Numbered from the stretch's first letter, positions 32,401 to 43,921 are shown. The stretch: DNA of 64,000 nucleotides from Narthecium ossifragum (GCA_963920575.1 OY986971.1:10914779-10978778), one strand, 5' to 3'. Translations and numbers: made by a program. The notes: generated by a model from the sequence alone, not told the origin.

Positions 32401-35180
32401 ATAGGAAAGCAATAGGTTGGACCGTCGCTGATTTGAAAGGTATTGATCCCTCGATTTGTATGCATAAAATTCACTTAGAGGACGAGTCTAAAACTGTTAG
32501 GGAAATGCAACGCCGTTTGAATCTGAATATGAAAGAGGTAGTGAAGAAAGAAGTGGTGAAACTTTTAGATGCCGGTATTATTTATCCAATTTCTGATAGC
32601 CAATGGGTCAGCCCTACGCAGGTAGTACCTAAGAAATCTGGTCTAACTGTAATAGAAAATGATAAAGGAGAGCAGATTCCGATGCGCCAGACCACGGGAT
32701 GGCGTGTTTGTATTGATTATAGAAAACTTAATGCTTTGACTAGAAAAGATCACTTCCCTCTTTCTATTATTGATCAAATCTTAGAAAGACTTTCCGGCCA
32801 GAGCTATTATTGTTTTCTAGATGGGTATTCAGGGTATAACCAAGTGGCAGTTGATCCTCAAGATCAAGAGAAGACTACTTTTACTTGCCCTTTCGGTACT
32901 TTTGCTTATCGTAGGATGCCTTTTGGTCTTTGTAATGCACCTGCGACATTTCAAACGTGTATAATGGCCATCTTCTCTGACATGATTGATAAATTTCTTA
33001 AAGTCTTTATGGATGATTTTTCGGTGTTTGGAAGTTCTTTTGAATCTTGTTTAGACAATCTCTCTAAAGTTCTTGATCGATGCATTGAAACCAATCTTGT
33101 TCTTAGTTGGGAAAGGAGTCACTTCATGGTTCAAGAAGGAATCGTGTTAGGGCACATTGTTTCAAAACGTGGTATAGAGGTCGATAGGGCTAAAGTTGAG
33201 TTAATTTCTAAATTACCTCCACCAACTTCTGTGCGTCAAATTCGCTCTTTTTTGGGTCATGCTGGATCTTACCACCGTTTCATCAAAGATTTTTCTAAAA
33301 TTTCACGACCCTTATGTGAATTACTAGCCAAGAATGTCCCCTTTGTCTTCAATGATGCATGTTTGACTGCTTTCAAGACCATTCGTACTTTACTGTCTAC
33401 CGCACCTATCGTTCATTCACCTGATTATTCCCTACCTTTTGAGCTAATGTGTGATGCCTCTGATTCAGCTATAGGAGTTGTGTTAGGACAGCGAGTAAAT
33501 AAAATGTCGCATGTGATCTATTATGCTAGCAAGACCCTCTCTGAATCTCAATTAAATTATACGACTACTGAGAAGGAATTGTTAGCACTAATTTTTGCAT
33601 TGGAAAAGTTCCGTTCCTATCTCCTAGGCTCCAAAATCATTATCTATACAGATCATGCAGCTCTGCGATATCTTTTAGCTAAAAAGGATGCCAAACCTAG
33701 ACTGATTCGCTGGATCTTGCTTTTACAAGAATTTGATCTAGAGATTAGGGATAAGAAGGGTTCAGAAAATGTAGTTGTGAATCACTTGTCCCGCATTCCT
33801 TTGGAACACATTCTTGATAGCACTCCTGTTAATACCTCCTTTCCAGACGAGCATCTCTTTCAGGTGACTCATTTTTCACAGCCGTGGAATGCCCATATAG
33901 TTAATTTTCTTGTTTCCGACAAGCTTCCTGATTCGTGGTCTAAAAATGCCAAAGACAGATTCTTTTCCCAGATCAAATATTATATATGGGAAGACCCTGA
34001 GTTATTTAAGTACTGCTCTGATCAAGTTATCCGTAGGTGTGTGCCCGAGTTTGAAGTTCATGATATTCTCACTTTCTGTCATACTCATGCATGTGGTGGT
34101 CATTTCTCAGGAAAGAACACTGCTGCAAAAGTTTTACAAAGTGGATTTTATTGGCCTACGATTTTGAAGGATGCTCAAAATTTTTGTCAATCCTGTATTA
34201 GATGTCAAAAGACTGGAAATATCTCTCGCAGGAATGAGATGCCTCAAACTCTGATCTTAGTGGCCGATATTTTTGACATATGGGGCATTGATTTCATGGG
34301 CCCCTTCCCACCTTCCTTTGGTTTTCAGTATATTCTTGTAGCTGTTGACTACGTGTCTAAATGGGTAGAAGCTATAGCAACCAAGTCGAATGATCATAAA
34401 GTTGTGGTTAAATTTCTGCTAAGTAATATCTTTTCTCGATTTGGGTGCCCTCGTGCGATTATTAGTGATGGTGGTTCTCATTTCAATAATCAACATTTTG
34501 CTTCCCTTCTTCGAAAGTACTCTATTACTCATAAGGTAGCCACCCCTTATCATCCTCAGACCAGTGGTCAGGTAGAACTTTCTAATAGGGAAATAAAGCG
34601 TATTTTAGAGAAAACCGTTCGCATTGACCGCACAGATTGGGCCATAAAGCTAGACGATGCACTGTGGGCGTACTGGACTGCTTATAAAATGCCTATTGGT
34701 ATGTCCCCATATCGATTAGTTTTTGGTAAGCCTTGCCATTTACCTGTTGAATTAGAGCATCGGGCTATGTGGGCCATTAAAAAGCTTAATACGGATATCA
34801 ATGCCGCTACAACACATAGGAAGCTTAGTTTATGTGAACTTGAGGAAATTCGCAATGAGGCATATTTGAATTCCAAGATCTATAAAGACAAAACAAAAGC
34901 TTTTCATGATAAACGCATTTCGAGAAGGACTTTTGTTGTTGGACAGAAAATGTGGCTTTTCAATGCTAAATTGCGTCTTTTCCCTAGTAAATTACGTTCT
35001 AGATGATCCGGGCCTTTTATCATACATAACGTATTCACGCATGGTGCAGTAGAAATCCGCAATCCACACACGAATGAGATTTTCACTGTTAATGGGCACA
35101 GATTAAAACATTATGTGGAGGACATCGTTCATGGTGAGGTTATTGAGTCCGTCGAGCTGACGGATCCATGCTTTAAGTGA
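29445..35180 (+). pseudogene. gag-pol: Gag-Pol polyprotein of element B, two nonsense codons
   Basis: One frame of about 1911 codons, starting at the ATG of MQGRRS. Approximate residues: Retrotrans_gag capsid 120-250; zinc knuckle CALCLNSDHHITDC 336-349; protease with DLGAS at 706; an acidic linker with palindrome-encoded residues at about 880-910; RT from [10 protein letters not shown] (1086) with catalytic FMDD (1188-1191); RNase H ([10 protein letters not shown] near 1336, [10 protein letters not shown]); integrase HHCC finger (1545-1590), D in WGIDFMGPF (1616), D in ISDGGSHF (1675), E in GQVELSNRE (1711). A TAA at 31593-31595 cuts the protease just after DLGAS. A TGA at 35004-35006 cuts the integrase tail; the frame runs on to a natural TGA at 35178. 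All catalytic residues are visible. Whether the stops are read through or simply kill the copy is unknown. Athila RT commonly carries FMDD. Confidence 0.93.
32097..32175. repeat. GATCGATC-like cluster inside pol coding region
   Basis: ACCGATCGGCC, GCGATCGATCGCTCC, ACCGATCGCAC and GACCGGTC occur within 80 bp of the protease-RT linker, in frame, encoding [21 protein letters not shown]. The linker is acidic and low-complexity, so it may tolerate such an insertion. Confidence 0.55.
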
Positions 35181-35955
35181 TCCTTTTATGGACGTCGAGT
35201 GAAAGACGTAAAAATTACGCGCTTCCTGGGAGGCAACCCAGTTCTATGATTCTTCCTTAGCTTTGAAAAATTTTCTTTGATTTTTAGGATTTTTCCATGT
35301 TTTTTCCGATTTTTCTATGATTTTCTGTGATTTTATTTAGAAAATCGAATTCCTAGATCACGGTCGACCGCCACATCGACCGGTGCTTCGACCGTCCGTC
35401 TCTGTCCCAAAAATAGTCTCTCACGGTCGCTACATCGATCGACCGTCGGCACATCCATACCTATCCTTTCAGTCACAGTCGACCGCCGCATCGACCGGTG
35501 CTTCGACCGTCCGTCTCTGTCACGAAAACACCCTCTCAGGGTCGATGCACGGATCGACCATCGGAGTATGTTGGCATCTCACGGTCGATCGACCGATCGA
35601 CCGTCAGCTTACTTTACCCTCTCACGGTCGACTGTCGCTATAGTAGTTCATGATCACCCTATCCCATGGTCGACCGTGGGATCGACCGCCACCCTTATTT
35701 TTCTACTCGAGCGGAATTTTACTCGGATTTCAATCCTACTCCTACTCGATCTCGTACTCTAACTCAAATTGGAGTTTCGCCTCTATTTAAATCCGTCCGT
35801 TCCTGACTTCCTAGGGCATCTTTTCTTCTTGGATCATCAACCTCCTTCCATCGTCACAATCGTAGTTGCTCTGTTCTTCCCCTGTTCTTCCTTCGTAACC
35901 ATCGTCGCTTGTTTCTCTTATCCTCTACCACGCAGCCAGAGAACTGCCGTCCGAG
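35181..35955 (+). promoter_or_regulatory. Pol-ORF2 intergenic region with palindrome array and acceptor
   Basis: It begins with CTGGGAGGCAACCCAG (35226), a motif shared with the 7-kb element at 56167. T-rich DNA follows, then the array (35360-35690), a TATTTAAAT box (about 35784) and a pyrimidine tract ending CTCTACCACGCAG (AG at 35934-35935). That last piece is a good 3' splice site 20 bp before the next ATG. Confidence 0.5.
35360..35690. repeat. GTCGACC/ATCGACCG array in 3' region of element B
   Basis: About 15 TCGACC/GGTCGA units. Part is a tandem duplication with 115-bp spacing: GTCGACCGCCACATCGACCG at 35363 and GTCGACCGCCGCATCGACCG at 35478. The segment CTCTGTCACGAAAACACCCT resembles the leader array at about 29205. 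GATCGATCGACCG-like cores near 35436 and 35585 link it to the GATCGATC arrays elsewhere. Confidence 0.65.
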
Positions 35956-36492
35956 ATGTCTCTATCGAGCCAATCTTCCTACGATTCTGAGGATAGTTTG
36001 CCCCACTCTCCGAGGTTCGACTTCGCACCTGGATCTCCAATGTCGCAAGCGTCGTGGTTCTCCTCCGATGAGGACTCGATGAGCACTGCCGATTCTTCAC
36101 CACCACCATCGCCACCCACAGTCTTATGCTTTCCACCTCGAGTTCGTTCTGAAGATGACGCACCTGGTGATTCCTCTGACGCCTATCCTAATGGTTTTGA
36201 GTTCTATGGGCCGTTACCTTCAGCAGAGTTGTTTGCCCGTATTGTTTATGATATTCAGCATGCTCCAAACCTGGACGATCCCTGGGTCTCCTTTGAGAGT
36301 CCTGGCGGCTCAAAACTCGTCGTGCCACCACGGTCCCTCATTGATCCCGCTCTTCTCACGCCTCCTGATTCACCGTATGCATCGGATGATTCTGATCGTC
36401 CACCGAATGATTCTGATCGTCCACCGACGCCGATGTCTACTGATTATGATTCTGACGATGAAAATAGCGAGGATGACACGGATGACGACTGA
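35956..36492 (+). CDS. Acidic Ser/Pro-rich accessory ORF of element B
   Basis: An intact 178-codon frame in the position where Athila elements carry an env-like gene. The N-terminus is rich in Ser and Asp (SLSSQSSYDSEDSL, WFSSDEDSMSTADSSPPPSPP). A central ordered part has FEFYGPLPSAELFARIVYDI and DDPWVSFESPGGSKLVVPP. The C-terminus repeats NDSDRPP and ends DYDSDDENSEDDTDDD. No signal peptide or membrane segment is seen, so it is not a conventional envelope protein. A good 3' splice site lies 20 bp upstream of the ATG and a donor-like site lies in the leader (29263), which suggests a spliced subgenomic mRNA as described for some plant env-class elements (inference). I do not recognise the protein. 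Its acidity suggests a nuclear or transcription-related partner, but that is speculation. It stays open although pol carries two stops. Confidence 0.6.
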   Translation: MSLSSQSSYDSEDSLPHSPRFDFAPGSPMSQASWFSSDEDSMSTADSSPPPSPPTVLCFPPRVRSEDDAPGDSSDAYPNGFEFYGPLPSAELFARIVYDIQHAPNLDDPWVSFESPGGSKLVVPPRSLIDPALLTPPDSPYASDDSDRPPNDSDRPPTPMSTDYDSDDENSEDDTDDD

Positions 36493-38177
36493 GGCGTTTT
36501 ATTACTTTAGTTTCTTTAGGACTCTATTCGTGGTTGGTTGTTTTTCTAGTTTCCTTTTATCGTGGTGAGATGGTTTGCTATAGAGATGCTTGGGCAGTGA
36601 GCTTTTATTTTGGATTATCTTTTATATGTTATTTTGGATTCATGTCGATGTTGGAACATCAATTTTTATGCTTAATAAAGTTTTAGGATCTTTTGCCAAT
36701 TGTTCCCTTTATACCTTTCAGCTTTCCTTTGAGCTATATTTATCATTCTATTTTCTTTGATCTTTTGGAAAGGTATATTGTTATGGCAGGTGTTCCTTTG
36801 GAACTTATTAAGGGGCGCATGTTACAAATCCTATATGATCCATCAGGGGGTTATTCTTCCATTGTTATATTTGTCTCTAATGTTTTATGGTGTTTTCTAT
36901 GGTTCTATTCGTTTAATTTCTTCTAGAGACATGAATCTAGTCCCTAGCGACGTATTGTTCTTGTGGGCGGTGTGATGGTCGTCTTTTATGCAAGCCAACT
37001 ACTTATAGCGCGATATTTACGGTGATCTCTACCCTTTTTCCTTGCTTTATTGTTATGACTTAGTGTAATTGGGGACAATTACATTCAAGTTGGGGGGTGG
37101 ATTCTAGGAATTTAATTTTTATACATCCCTTGAAATATGTCAAAAGGATGAAATTATGATATGATTTGACAAAGGTGCATGTTTTAGAAGTTTATCTTAT
37201 GAATTATTCTGTGACTTGTATGTCATATAAGAAATAGTAAATTTTTGCTATGCATGACATTATTTCTATACTTTAACACTGTTACCATGATCTAAGGATA
37301 GCTTGACATATCCTAATGCACATGTTCACTTCCACATGTTAAGGGGTTGATATTAGATTCTAAGCATGATACTAGGATAGATTTATAATTTTATGTCATG
37401 ACACAGAAAATACATGAACACATGCAATTATCTGAGTATGTGGAAAAAAAAAGAGGATCTTCAACTTAGTAACCGGGCAGTGTGCCTAGCCAGCGTGGTG
37501 TTCGCGTAAAACGGTTGAATTTCCTAAGAAAAAAAAAGTTCCGGAGCTTGATAAAACTGTGCCTAAACAAAACTATTAAGTGTTTTGCTAAGTAACCGGG
37601 TCTCTGTGCCTCAAGAAGCGGAGAGTGCTCGCGAAAAAAGGCAAAGTGTCTGATAGTTGAGAAAAAAAATGATGAAAAAAAAACAGATATTGCTATGAGA
37701 TAAGTGGAAAATATGTGCTTGGGATAGGATTGTGATCTTGAGTAGTTGAAATGTTTAGATATAATTGACGCTCTGAAGCATGTGGAACCCCAATCACACA
37801 CAGGAGTGTTAAAGTTGTTTTTAATCATGATTAAATATGTTACAATGTTGGAAATATGTTATGACATGTTTTGATTTACTATGTTTTTATGTGGATATGA
37901 GTTGAAGGGTATATTCATGGATAGTATTTCTACTTCATGCATTAGAGTTGATGAATATTGTGATTGATTTCTAATGGTATATTCAAAGGGAATGTATAGA
38001 TGTTTGTGGGTGTCATCCCTGAAAACCCTCAGGAGACTATAACTCCTCCACTGGGGTAACCCAGGGGTTTAAAGGCTTGTTGCACATGCTAAGTGCAATC
38101 GTGAGACCTACGAAAGTGGCTAGTTAGATTTATTGCTTTCGTTTTATATTTTCATTGCTCGAGGACTAGCAAAGTGT
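36493..38177 (+). other. 3' non-coding region of element B
   Basis: About 1.7 kb, A+T-rich, with no supported gene. A hydrophobic 77-codon frame at 36693-36926 is probably chance. It holds the conserved AGTAACCGGG motif (listed separately) and AATTGGGGACAATTACATTC at 37070. It lies between the accessory ORF and the PPT, where Athila elements have long untranslated DNA. Confidence 0.6.
37466..37665 (+). other. Conserved 3' RNA-like motif, two copies (element B)
   Basis: Copy one has AGTAACCGGGCAGTGTGCC ... GTTCGCGTAAAACGG (37469-37515). Copy two has AGTAACCGGGTCTCTGTGCC ... GAGTGCTCGCGAAAAAAGGC (37591-37642). Between them is GGAGCTTGATAAAACTGTGCC. The same arrangement occurs in the 7-kb element at 56725-56950. 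CTCT...AGAG and CGAG...CTCG pairs could form stems. A cis-acting RNA element is inferred. Confidence 0.55.
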
Positions 38178-38190
38178 AAGTTGGGGGGTG
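38178..38190 (+). other. Polypurine tract of element B
   Basis: AAGTTGGGGGGTG directly precedes the 3' LTR. The PPT primes plus-strand DNA synthesis. An almost identical tract precedes the LTR at 57322. Confidence 0.85.
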
Positions 38191-39623
38191 TGATGAGTCA
38201 CTAAATGTTCATGATTAAACCCCTTAACTTAGCTTTGTTAGGCGTAGAGTGTTTGTATTTGATAGTTTATTAGTTGATTTCAGGTTTAATCATGCTTTGA
38301 GAAGAAATGCAAGAAATTCGGTTAATATGCTGAAATACACTGCTCTGTCGACTATTAGCACAATATTCACCAGAAATTATACTTATATTCAAATATTCTG
38401 AAATTTGAATGACAGGTAGTGAACATCAAGACGGACAACTTTCATGTTGGACACTTTCAGAGATTCCAGATGGATTGATAGCAGTTTGGGAAAAGATGAA
38501 GATATTTAGCTGCTGGAAGAATGGTCTGTCGACGCCCGGGAACATATTCGTTAAATATTCTAGTCAAGTCCAAATATTGTAAACTCTTCGGGAGAGGACA
38601 GAAGACTTCCAAATCTACATCTTTTGTGTTGGACTCATTCTCCAATTCCCAACCGGTTGAGCCCAGTCGAGATTGGAAGAAGCTGTCAGGGTTGAACCAG
38701 GAATTCCGAGTTGTACTTGAGGTCTAACTTAACCCCAAAACCCTAATCCGGGAATTAAAATATAAAAAGGGTTTTGTGGCTGGAAAATAGGAGGCCCCCA
38801 TAGAGAGAAACAGAGGAATTCAGATTGGAGAAGAAGACGGAGATGCGGAGTGGATCCCTAGCCTTCTTCATCGAATACATGGATCTCATCCAAAAGATGA
38901 GTGGCTAAACTCTTACTTAGGGATCTCATGAAGCTTTAGTGTAGCTTTCTTGTATTTTCTAGTTTGATTCTTGTATCTTTTCAAAGACATGATCCTATGA
39001 ATACGGTTTTATTTTATAAAGAGTTGAGGGAACAGAGTTCCTCGACGTATATTCAGACCTACTTGATTGCTGTGCTTGATGGTAGAGATTCGTAGGATGG
39101 TTTTCATGTTGCTTTTGTCAATGCCTTTGAGATACTCTATGCTAAATGAAGATAGGTTGTACTCATATTAAGTTCGAAGACAATCTATGCTAAGTTTGGA
39201 TAGGTTATGCCTTAGGGAAGCAATAGCATTATTTTAGGGATTCATGTAAGCTTAAGAAGCTGTGAATCCATAATGTTGAGATAAGAGACAAGAGGATAAT
39301 TAGAGAATACAGGACGTGAAACTAAAGTGGATTGAGTAATCCCTAGGATTTCTCTCATTGATCTATTTTAATTTCGTTAATCGCATTCTTAATTAGTTTT
39401 AATTAATCAAGTTCTAAAAACCCTAAATCAATCCTTCTTCGCTTTAGGATTAGAGTGTTGAGAGTTAATTCTGATTTCTTCATTTGTTAAACAAGTTTTC
39501 CCTGAGGACCGACCCCGTATTTCACCATTATTCTATCTTATTAATTTAGTGCTGAAAGAAAGGTTTATAAATTTCTAAATTGCGTTTTACATCCGTTTTA
39601 ACGACGACGTTTGTGAGCGATCA
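38191..39623 (+). mobile_element. 3' LTR of element B
   Basis: 1433 bp, same ends as the 5' LTR, lacking the nested 566-bp LTR. The TATA is ATATAAAAAGGG at about 38759. It is flanked on the right by the TSD CGCCT (39624-39628). Confidence 0.95.
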
Positions 39624-40385
39624 CGCCTGCACCTGCAAAACGCAGCCCGGATAGGAGTGAGCACTAAGCTCAGCAGGGTTCTATACGACGACACACAGAA
39701 GGAAGAGGGAAACACAAGAGTGTCGCCCTCAAGTAAGACCTGGATGTATACAGGAGTCCCATAACCCCACCGCGGGTCCCTGAGGTCCTACGATCATGGT
39801 CTTCCAGAAGAACTGGTTACATGTCGGGTCACACTCAGTAAGCAGGAACGAACACTGTAAACTCACAAGTAGGAACCCGACACTGCAGGTGGGAAATGGC
39901 ACCGCTGAGTAAGTAACTCCTCTACTCAGGAGTCGTCACAGTAGAACACCAGCTACTCCTCAGCATCCGACTCAAGGCCGACATGACCTCTATAATCATC
40001 AAGCAACAGGTGTACCAGTTATCTAGGCCTATCATCAAGTTTGACTGGACACCATAATTCAAACCGGGTCCAAACTACCCGACCCCGGTCCTAGGGCTAA
40101 ATCCGAGCTTTCAGTCTCGGGACGGCGACCCACAGATCACCCACGCCCTAACCATGCAACTAATGCACAACAGAGAATGCATACTATGAACATGCATAAG
40201 AAAGAGATAGGCATGCAACAGTATGATAAAACAGCATACAAGTCCAACTGGATCGCTACAGCGGTACTCCCAACCGCTGCCAGCCGATTCGCAGCGGGTC
40301 CCGGCATTACGACGGTACCGTGACCGTCAACCGCGGAATCCTGCAACGGGAAGGAACCCAGAAAACGCTGATGAACTGTAAAATA

Positions 40386-40416
40386 TAATATTATATGTTT
40401 CGAACATATAATATTA
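40386..40416. repeat. AT-rich perfect inverted repeat in split LTR
   Basis: TAATATTATATGTT (40386-40399) and AACATATAATATTA (40403-40416) are perfect inverses with a 3-base loop. Sister LTRs have a single TATAATATTATATTC (43644) or two direct copies (61248-61283), so the motif is variable. Confidence 0.75.
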
Positions 40417-41097
40417 TTAAAACACCAAACATCCTCTACTTAGAGACTAATTGGCCCCATTGATCCGTCATCCAAACGACATCGGATTGGAGATCCAACT
40501 TAGACTCCAGTAGATCAACATGCTGGAATCAACATATCCAAAATCAGGAATCATCCAACGGCTAGATTAACGGGAAAACACTAATCAAAACCACTAATCA
40601 AACTAACTTACCATTACTTGCAGCAACGCAACCCACCCGTACGAAATGCATAACAAATCATAACAAAATCAGAAAATTATGAAATCAGTTGGGTCTGAGA
40701 ATCGATTCCAAGATCTACCACTCTTATGTTCATCACGACCCAAGAATATGCACGTACTCATCGGAAAACTAGCCACAAACTTGTTGTTCTTCAAGAACAG
40801 CAGAAACCAGAAAATCCGAGATTTAACATACTTAAATCTTATTAAAATCTCAACCAAAGCTTATAAAACTTAAACTAGAAATTATACTAAGCAAGAGGAA
40901 GCCAACAACACAAAGAACATCAAGATCTACCGGCTAAAACCAAAGAAAACCCAGAAAACAACACTCGTAGGTAGAAACCTACCGGAAACGCACTCCTCGG
41001 CTGATCCCCCGCAAACCAGTCACCAACAAAGCTCCAAACCACGCCAGGGATCTTGCTCACGTCACCACGAATCCAACGAGCTTTGAAACGCCCAAAA

Positions 41098-41290
41098 CGG
41101 TGGCTGGAGGAGGGAGAACGGAGAAGAAGAAGGTGGATGCCGGGAAAAACAGAGGAAGCAAAGCGTGGGAAGAAGAAAGGAGAAGGAGAAGGAGAGGAGG
41201 AAGAAGAAGAAGAAAAGAAAGGGGGAAAGCCGGGGAAGGAGGGGAAAAGGGGGAGGAGAGGAGAGAAAGTCCTCTCTCCCTCTGACAGGG
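41098..41290 (+). repeat. Homopurine (GA-rich) tract in LTR
   Basis: Almost 200 bp of nearly pure A and G on the plus strand (C+T-rich on the LTR's own strand). Equivalent tracts are at 44430-44640 and 62020-62215 in sister LTRs. Open frames across it are composition artefacts. Confidence 0.75.
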
Positions 41291-41354
41291 GAGAGCGACG
41301 GCCAACGGCGGCCGTCTTCTCAACTCCACCGTCAAGACTTTCTGGCACAGGAGG

Positions 41355-41433
41355 ATCGATCTTCTTCTCAAGGAAGATCAATCTCCTTAGCAAGGAAGAT
41401 CGAACTTCTTAGCAAGAAAGATCGATCTCCTTT
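41355..41433. promoter_or_regulatory. Small GATCGATC cluster in split LTR
   Basis: GGATCGATCTTC, AAGATCAATCTCC, AAGATCGAACTTC and AAGATCGATCTCC occur in 80 bp. The flanks are of the AGATCGATCT type rather than TCC/GGA. Confidence 0.5.
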
Positions 41434-43859
41434 GCCCAGAAACTCAAACTTGGGATAAAACACAAGCCCAAGCTCGGATCTTCCAATCCTGGGTCCACCT
41501 AACCATTCTAATCAAACACTAACACAAAACAAGGTCAGTGTGTGCACACGCGGGTGTGGAGCAAGCCAACAAGGCGATTTACTAAATTGCCCTTGTGGTC
41601 CAAGAAACAATGCGATCCACCGGATCGCGTGCTCGACCTGAAACAATCAAACGAGCCACGGGCCCGACCCAGCCGGTCGACCCAGGAGTAGAGGGACAGG
41701 TCCTCACGTCCAATTACCCTTAAAGGAAATCTTGTCCCGAGATTCAATAAGGGTAGGGCTCGGAAACGAAAACAACGCCTAACAGGATACTACAAAGCGG
41801 TAAAGGGGTACCTGCTGATGTGACGCTGATGCTGAAGTCAACTCGCCCGCCTCTACTGGCCTCCACTGCCACTGTCACGGCCTCCACCTCACAGCATCAT
41901 GGACTCTCGGTGAAAGTGACCCGGCTGGCCACACTGATAGCACGAATTCGGCTCCAGACCCTCCTGCAACCGGTGCCGCCCGGTCCGCGTCCACCGAAAA
42001 TGCCCCAGCTACCCGCACCCAAAGCACGTCATGGGTCTCTGCTATGCCTTCTGGACTTGACCAAACCCTGCGAACGCCTCCTACTAAGGCTCCTCCTCCG
42101 AGAACCACTCGTCCGGATCATCCACCACAAACTCCTCCTCTGCCTCCAAGAGGGGCTGGTCCTCATCGTACTCACCGACTGACTGCTCCTGCTGCTCATC
42201 CCCTGAGAATTGCAGTTCGGGATCATCCTCGTCATTCGCCCCATCCTCTGCCTCTGGACTGACTCCGTCGACGTCCTCTGGCTGGTGCTGATAGGGCTGA
42301 TGACGTCGTGAGCAGGCCCCCCCCTGCTACGGTCCTACTCCGCCCTGAGCCTGCTGCGGCTGGCCGGCACACCCTGAACTCGAGGGGAACACTGGCTGAA
42401 CTGCCCTAGGCCCTGCCTCCAGCAATACGGCCGCCACTGACAAGGCATAGTTCACCACCTCCCTGAGAGCGTCAACATACCGTGCCGCTATCAGAAGCCT
42501 GATCTTGGACCGTAGAACCCACTGAAACTGTTGCGCTCTGGCAAGAGGATCACTCGCCAATGGACCGGCGAACCTGACGAGCCTGGTTGTCGCGCCTCGA
42601 CCCGCGAAAGCCCAACCAAGCCGGGCGACGCGAACCGGAACCTACAAACGCGAAAAAAGAACGGCGAGGGTTCCCTCTAACCTATTGGTCTCCCTAACAA
42701 TTCATCAAAAACCCCAAATTAAAAGACATTAATTCAACAACATCGAACCACAGATTCAAAACTCAAAGTGTTTAATATACATAACCTCGAAGAGGGGAAG
42801 ATCCAAAATACAACACTACTCTCGTAGGAGACTAACTAACATAAGGTAAAAGCAGTAAATATCGCCACCTCTCAAAGTCCGCCAGGCGCCGCCGCACCGC
42901 CGACCAACTGCCCGGTAGGGGCCCGTAGGAAGAACTGACGCCTGCACCTGCAAAACGCAGCCCGGGTAGGTGTGAGCACTAAGCTCTGTAGGGATCTATA
43001 CTACGACACACAGAAGGAAGAGAGAAACACAAAAGTGTCGCCCATAAGTAGGACCTGGGTGTATACAGGGGTCCCACAACCCCACCGCGTGTCCCTGAGG
43101 ACCAGGAGCAGCCATCAGAAGCAGGAACAAAACTGGCGACACACAACTGCAGGGAAAGGCACCGCTGAGTAGGCAACTCCTCTACCCCAGGGTCCGTACA
43201 GTGTGACACCGGCTACACCTCAGCATCCGACTCAAGGCCGACACGACCTCTACAATCATTAAGCATCAAGTGCACCAGTCATCTAGGCCTATCATCGAAT
43301 CGACTGGACACCACAATTCGAACCGGGTCCAAACTACCCAACCCCGGTCTTAGGGCTAAGTCCGAGCTTCCAGCCTCGGGACGGCGACCCACAGATCACC
43401 CACGCCCTAACCAATGCAACTAATGCACAAATCAACGATGCATGCTATGACATACACAGACAGGAGAAAGGCATGCAACAGTATCATAAGGCATCATAAA
43501 AGTCAACTGAATCGCTACAGCGGTACTACCGACCGCTGTCAACCGATCCGTAGCGGGTCCCGGCATTACGACGGTACCACGACCGTCAACCGCGGACTCC
43601 TGCAACGGGAAGCAACCCCGAAAACGATGATGAACAGTACACAATATAATATTATATTCAAAACACTCAAAGCCTCTACTTAGGGGTTAATTGATCCCGT
43701 CAATCCGACATTCAAACGACGTCGAATTCAAGATCCAACTTAACCATCAGTAGGAGTACATACCAGGATCAACATATCCAAAATCCATAAACATCCAACG
43801 GTTGGATTAACGGTAAACCACTAATCAAAACCGTTAATCAACTAACTCATTAAAAATAT

Positions 43860-43921
43860 AGTCCGATCGATCGGACTTGCAAGTCCGATCGATCGGACTT
43901 GCAAGTCCGATCGATCCCACT
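43860..43921. repeat. 22-bp palindromic tandem repeat, 2.8 units
   Basis: The unit AGTCCGATCGATCGGACTTG-CA is repeated twice exactly and then partially (AGTCCGATCGATCCCACT). The core TCCGATCGATCGGA is a perfect 14-bp palindrome. The twin LTR has only the partial last unit (61483-61500). Confidence 0.85.

Larger units (their letters stand above)
26965..39623 (+). mobile_element. 12.7-kb Athila-type Ty3 retrotransposon (element B)
   Basis: A complete structure: 5' LTR 26965-28968, PBS 28974, leader with palindrome array, gag-pol 29445-35180, second array, accessory ORF 35956-36492, 3' non-coding region, PPT, 3' LTR 38191-39623. The TSD is a perfect CGCCT (26960-26964 and 39624-39628). RT with FMDD, the tRNA-Asp-type PBS and the long region between pol and the 3' LTR all fit the Athila lineage. 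The reading frame carries only two nonsense codons, so the insertion is fairly recent. The 5' LTR is longer (2004 vs 1433 bp) because of a 566-bp solo LTR plus its TSD. The element sits inside the 3' LTR of a chromovirus. Confidence 0.95.
26595..41708 (-). mobile_element. Chromovirus 3' LTR split by the 12.7-kb element
   Basis: The left part (26595-26964) starts TGTCGTACCCCGACCCGTGA. The right part (39629-41708) resumes with GCACCTGCAAAACGCAGCCC and ends GAGGGACAGGTCCTCACG, where the usual terminal CA has become CG. Joined at the CGCCT duplication they make about 2450 bp, matching sister LTRs of 2486 and 2493 bp. To the right lie a PPT-like segment (AATTACCCTTAAAGG read in reverse) and the element's own gag, so it is a 3' LTR. 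Inside are an AT-rich palindrome (40386-40416), a purine tract (41098-41290) and a small GATCGATC cluster (about 41355-41433). Confidence 0.88.

Noticed and set aside
36693..36926. Hydrophobic 77-codon frame in the 3' region of element B as a gene
   Set aside because: Lies in A+T-rich untranslated DNA; low complexity and no counterpart in element A.
41053..41458. Lys/Glu/Arg-rich frames at 41053-41458, 44387-44833 and 61999-62274
   Set aside because: They read through homopurine tracts; the repeated Glu/Lys/Arg runs are a composition effect within LTRs.
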